The notes under the pieces: model-generated
What the model was told of the DNA's origin: nothing
The model's database searches: none
What the model saw: only the letters and a program-made list of their open reading frames with translations
Shown here: positions 59,801 through 64,000 of the stretch, piece after piece
How positions within the stretch are numbered: position 1 is the first letter of the stretch
Layout: the number at the start of each line of letters is the position of its first letter
Translations under genes and position numbers: made by a program
Origin: Lethocerus indicus
Lineage: Eukaryota; Arthropoda; Insecta; Hemiptera; Belostomatidae
Direction of reading: 5' to 3'
NCBI GenBank assembly: GCA_019843655.1
Contig: JACDQD010000103.1
Location: 3,286,001-3,350,000 of the forward strand
Length of the DNA: 64,000 nucleotides

Positions 59801-62472
59801 CAAGAAATAATAATGGTGAGGACAAGATTGGGATGTAAGTGATTCAGTGGGTGAGCGCTATCTTCAAACGGCTGGTCTCAAAACTCTCGTCTTTCAAGTT
59901 GTACGAAATTGGTAGCATTTAACTGTTGCTTTTTAAACAGTTTGATAATAAAGCATGGCCTTATATTACGAAACACGCGCTAGTACGCGCTTCCGTTCTG
60001 ACAACGGAAGAAAGGGCGGTAACTGTCAAGAATATATCAAAATAAATCAAATTCCTTCACGCTTTATTCATAAAGCTGCATCGATTAAATATTAGTTTAC
60101 AGGTAAACTCTGGTTTAAAAAAAATATGTACGGAGACTCCAGGTTGGGCGTGGTAGATCCTAATATCAGTTGGGTAATTGGTCTTTGCGATTACAGTACA
60201 AAACGAAAATAACATACTTTTTCTTATACCTTATTACATTCTTATCCTCCCGTATAATTTACACTCTCTTATCGGATTTAAGAAATTCGCATCGGGTTGG
60301 TGTCATTTTCGAACCGAAATTGATCGTGTACATTTCAATTAATATCTTTTTTTTAATTTTGTTCTAATTATTGTACTATTTTTACTACACCCACATATAC
60401 AAATGTGGGTTGATACGTTTATACGGGTCCGCAAGCATTTCTACAGTTATATAGATAGATATTAGGACTTACTTTATAATAGAGTTATTTATAACGATCC
60501 TATGATAATACTGGAATTTGGAATATTAATAGCCCGCCATACCTTAAACTCACTCCACTGGAGCCTGATTTCAAGCTAAGAATTTTAATATAAGATTTAT
60601 TTTAGGTTATAACTTTAAGTTAAAGCGATCTGTACAATTAACATCGTATACTTTTACTGGTAAAATATTAGTTTAGGATGATAGAATAACAACTTTCTAT
60701 TTGTTGCAGACAGCGTTGTGGTTGCTCGGGGTAGCCGTCGTAGGGTCCGGGCTCCCGTTGGAGCCTCGGATCACTGAGGCCGAATGGGCATCCTACTACA
60801 ACAGGGACGTCATGGTAAATTTTTATTTTTCGCATCGAAAGACGAAAGCTCGGCTTTCATACTGCCGGGCGACTGATTCTTAAAAATTAAATCCGAACAG
60901 ATTTATTTCCTCTTCATCCTTCACTCTTCGTAGGGATGCTCTTCCTCGATTCCGAGATATCAGAATATGAGTACAAAAAACGCCGTTCGCCGCCTACCCG
61001 CGCTTAAGAATTCCCGAGGCGGATACTGACGATCGCAATCGTGTTAAGTACACCGGCTTAACGGTACGCGGGACGCCAGATCGTGTTTATGTCCTTCCCA
61101 GTGCCTTCGTACTAAACAGTGGGCAAACTGCTAAACGTTTTTACTACTTTTCGTAGAACTTACTCAGCGGCGTCTGAGAAAGCATCGAATTGCAATATAT
61201 AAACCGATTTATATCATTTCGATTAAATAATTTCAAATTTAAGTTATTATACATTTTATGATTTTCCGTATCCTCGCCAAATTAAAATGTAACAAGGCTT
61301 CAATAAAACGTCGGGTTTTTGAGTAAAATGAACGAGTAAAATTCCCTTATTAGATAATTCCTTAACACTCGTTCTACAATGTTACGAAACTTGTGAATAA
61401 TTTTCTTCTCATAGTCTTAGGCCTACGGTAATACTGGTTTCGACTTCTCTTCGTCAATCGTATCGGATACTAGTCCTATCTGGCTAAAAAGGACTGTAGA
61501 AAAATAAAAATCTGCTACTAAGAATATTTTACCAATAAGTTGACAAAAAGCCTGATTGAAACAGGGCCCAGGGACGTACGCTTTCGGCTACGATGTTGAA
61601 GACCCGGTCACGGGGAACGTTCAGTTCAGACGTGAGGAGAGACATTTGAACGGAACAGTGACTGGGAGTTACGGCCTAATGGAACCGGACGGAAACGTCA
61701 AGATTGTACACTACACGGCCGACGAAGCCGGATACAGGTCTGTTTTAATCTTAATAAAATATATATAAGGCGTGTGAATATTACAGATGTGATTGACCAA
61801 ACAAGGAGTATGATTGAGCAGAGAGATGGGGATGAGTGGAATAAAAGCTTAAGAATATGCGGGACTGCTATTTACAGGGTAGAACATTATTGGCATGGAA
61901 ATAAAAATTAACTAGCCTAAATGATTTTTTTTCAGGGTCACAATTGAGAACAGCTTGACTGGAACGGTCTACTATCCCCCGCTGGTCAATGTCCCGCTCC
62001 CGACGGAACAGCCCGTCTTCAACCCTGGGCCGCCTGTATATCAGCCCGAACAGCCTGTATATCAGCCCGAACAGCCTGTATATCAGCCCGAACAGCCTGT
62101 CTATCAACCCGAACAGCCTGTCTATCAACCCGAACAACCTGTCTATCTGCCCGAACAACCGGTCTATCAGCCACAACAACCGGTCTATCAGCCCGAACAG
62201 CCCTCCTACCCCCAACAGGCGCCGATCCTCAGCAGCCCCCTTACACCCCCGGGCCCTCCCATATACATCCCGCAGGGCTCAAGTCGCCGCAACTGGCTTC
62301 CGCAATCGGGTCTAGCAGCACTCTGGGCCAGCCGGTCTACGAACAGCACACACCGCCCAAGTACAGCTGGCCCAGGGCGAGCCTCAAGGGCTCCGCCTTC
62401 GAACACCTCCACAGCAGGATGAATTTCCGTCACAACATCCCTGCCCTTGACGATGATTTCAATCATTACTGA
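56873..62472 (+). CDS. Divergent R&R (chitin_bind_4) cuticular protein with QPVYQPE repeats, four exons, frameshifted
   Basis: Exons are 56873-56890 (MPAAVQ), 60710-60814, 61565-61737 and 61936-62472. They join in phases 0, 0 and 2 at GT-AG sites. Exons 1-2 make a signal peptide ([14 protein letters not shown]) and a linker. Exon 3 carries an R&R domain ([45 protein letters not shown]) that lacks the NGF motif of typical RR-2 proteins, so I call it divergent. Exon 4 has eight QPVYQPE-type heptads and a Pro-rich tail. As assembled, the frame ends at 62422 (260 residues) with an unlikely Ser/Arg tail. One missing base between 62,200 and 62,230, most simply in the C5 run at 62209-62213, would continue into a protein-like tail ([15 protein letters not shown], ending DDDFNHY) and a TGA at 62470-62472, about 277 residues. 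Exon 1 and the 3.8-kb first intron are the least certain parts. A chitin-binding cuticle role is inferred from the family. Confidence 0.8.
57768..57835 (+). mobile_element. Degraded foldback-family remnant in intron 1
   Basis: The sequence resembles the marker block: CCACTCGCCGATTTAGCCTT, then TGCTAGATCGGCTTCATCTT and CTATCTTCAGTACCATTACT. It is clearly diverged from the copies at 45-46 kb, which implies an older insertion. Confidence 0.5.
62033..62200 (+). repeat. 21-bp coding repeat, eight units (QPVYQPE heptads)
   Basis: Eight exact-length 21-bp units encode PVYQPEQ in exon 4. Unit 6 has Leu for Gln and unit 7 has Gln for Glu. The first three units use TAT with GTA (CCTGTATATCAGCCCGAACA), and later ones use GTC. 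Such Pro/Tyr repeats resemble those in elastic or sclerotised structural proteins, where Tyr can be cross-linked. Confidence 0.95.
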
Positions 62473-63628
62473 AATCAGTAACAAGAAGTATTCCGGGCGC
62501 AATATCTTTAAGAATTATATTAGGATTAGACACAAGTGCCAAGAAATTTTCCAGTCTATGTGTTATGATGAAATCTCAATGAAATTATATCATTAATTTA
62601 ATATTATTTAATATTTATTTTCTAAGAATTGTGATTTTACGAGAATCTACAAATGACGAGTACAAATTAGAAAAATTCTGAATTGTCTAGAAATTTATAT
62701 TATTTTGTACTATGTACGTCTTATTAAAGTGAACTGTAAATTTTTACATATGTTTCTTTTACTCCTTTCTATCCATATTAAAAACTCAGTAGGCGTACTT
62801 ACATTATGCTTTCACGTTCACTCCCAGTAATCTCGCATTCGGAAACTGAGCCTTTGGAAAATTGGTTTGCTTGAATATTACCACAATTTTTCACGTATGC
62901 TTTGACGAACCTTCCGTACAATACACAGACATTGTTTTTCTGGCTCATGACATACTAATAGCTTACTTAGAAATCTCTGTACTGAATTCCCTATAGTCTG
63001 ATACTGTGTACCGTGTATGCAGTATACATATGGGTTAGAAATATAGAGAAACCGAGAAGATGACACCAATCCGCTAGGAATATATGATGTATTGAAATAT
63101 TAAAACAAACACGAGAGCTGAAAATACTGTAGAATGACCGGTTTTTCTAGCTTTCTCCTCCGGATAGGGGCGGGGGACCTTCTCTTTATTAATCCGTAAC
63201 ATCTCTATTTCATCAAAAGGATTCACCTCATTGTGTAAAAGTATTTTTTGTCCAGTAAACAATGTTTATCGAGATGGATTGATGAGTTTTATTAATTTTA
63301 TTTCTAATATTAATAATTAATATTAATATTTTCTTAATTTGAACTCTGGAGGCTGTCAATTACATTAATGCTTAATTACACATGATGAAGAACGGGGGAG
63401 GAAATAAGATAATTTCTAGGAACAAACACAGTCATAGTCATTAAAGGTTAGAACTAAAGACGATGGTTCTGAAAACCAGAATTTTTTTCTATTGTGGTTT
63501 CCAGTCAGGCAGCGAACTGAACCGGTCCACAACATATCCTTTGGTAAAGTAGCCGCCCACTGTTTTGAAATCAGATCTTCAGCCGGAAACGGAAGCCGCA
63601 TTTTTCATTTCGACAACTCTTGAAGAAA
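62473..63628. other. 3' UTR and intergenic
   Basis: AT-rich sequence follows the third cuticular-type gene, with an ATTAAA polyadenylation variant at 62723-62728 about 250 bp past its probable stop. The minus-strand ORFs at 62.9-63.6 kb are unremarkable. Confidence 0.5.
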
Positions 63629-63718
63629 ATGTACACGCCCTGCCCCTTTCTTGGGGCCCTCGCTCTGCTTTCCGCTGGATCAACTTACGGGGCGATCGAT
63701 TCCGCGCGGATGGTTTAA
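63629..63718 (+). CDS. Possible signal-peptide exon of another secreted protein (partial or broken)
   Basis: ATG in a good context (GAAAATG) opens a 29-codon frame whose start looks like a secretory signal peptide: MYTPCPFLGALALLSAGSTYG, with the hydrophobic core LGALALL and a plausible cleavage site at STYG. The frame meets a TAA at 63716-63718, 45 bases before a strong donor (ACCG|gtgagc at 63761). Removing one G from the G4 run at about 63,679 would keep the frame open to that donor. Two other cuticular genes in this window also carry single-base homopolymer indels. Alternatively the exon ends at ATG|gttta. There is no TATA box at the expected distance. Orientation and layout fit the cuticular cluster, but no domain is visible before the window ends. 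Confidence 0.35.
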   Translation: MYTPCPFLGALALLSAGSTYGAIDSARMV

Positions 63719-63836
63719 GACGGAAGTATCCGGAAGTCTTAACAGAGCGAGGATAAACCGGTGAGCGCCAATACTTATTGTCTGCAGCGAAAGTGTCGCA
63801 GTTATTTTACTTCATAAATTATTGATTTATTATTAC

Positions 63837-64000
63837 GGCGCTCCCCTAAACTAGCGCCCCCTGAGGGTGGTGCGGAAATGTACTTAACTAAAGTTCGTTG
63901 GGTCGACTTGCACCGATAAACTAGCGCCCCTTGAGGGTGGTGCGGAAATGTACTTAACTAAAGTTCGTTGGGTCCACTTGCACCGATAAACTAGCGCCCC
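63837..64000 (+). repeat. Start of a 70-bp repeat array (array 4), cut by the window edge
   Basis: The array opens with the conserved boundary hairpin (GGCGCT, CCCCTAAACT, AGCGCC). More than two units then follow in plus orientation and continue past 64,000. Confidence 0.95.

Overview
The window is eukaryotic nuclear DNA, almost certainly from an insect. It has GT-AG spliced genes with tiny first exons, TATA boxes about 30 bp ahead of arthropod-type initiators, and three genes encoding Rebers-Riddiford (R&R, chitin_bind_4) cuticular proteins. It also has long intergenic spaces, dinucleotide microsatellites and dispersed repeats. A hemimetabolous insect is my guess, but nothing here fixes the order.

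Layout: (1) The last exon of an unrecognised charged, helical protein runs to position 287 with its 3' UTR. (2) From 6.0 to 8.3 kb lies a four-exon RR-2 cuticular protein gene (+). (3) From 9.5 to 11.1 kb lies a three-exon minus-strand gene for a 317-aa unrecognised protein. (4) From 11.1 to 34 kb is a long gene-poor stretch with two arrays of a 70-bp tandem repeat. (5) From 34.1 to 36.8 kb lies a second RR-2 gene (+), frameshifted near its 3' end. (6) From 36.8 to 56.8 kb is non-coding DNA with a third, inverted 70-bp array, a family of foldback (MITE-like) elements, a tRNA-like SINE fragment, and three gap-free copies of a 57-bp module. (7) From 56.87 to 62.5 kb lies a third R&R-type gene (+) with a 3.8-kb first intron, a QPVYQPE repeat tail and a one-base frameshift. 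(8) At 63.6 kb is a possible signal-peptide exon of a fourth secreted protein, followed by another 70-bp array that runs off the end.

The three cuticular genes share one orientation and one architecture: a TATA box, a micro-exon encoding 5-9 residues, a second exon finishing the signal peptide, then a domain exon starting in phase 0. This is a tandem cuticular gene cluster whose members would be secreted into the procuticle to bind chitin. All exon models are read by eye from splice signals and reading frame and were not checked against transcripts. The strongest unexplained signals are the 70-bp family with its conserved boundary hairpin, the foldback elements that carry it, and the three-copy 57-bp module centred on CATAAATAAT.
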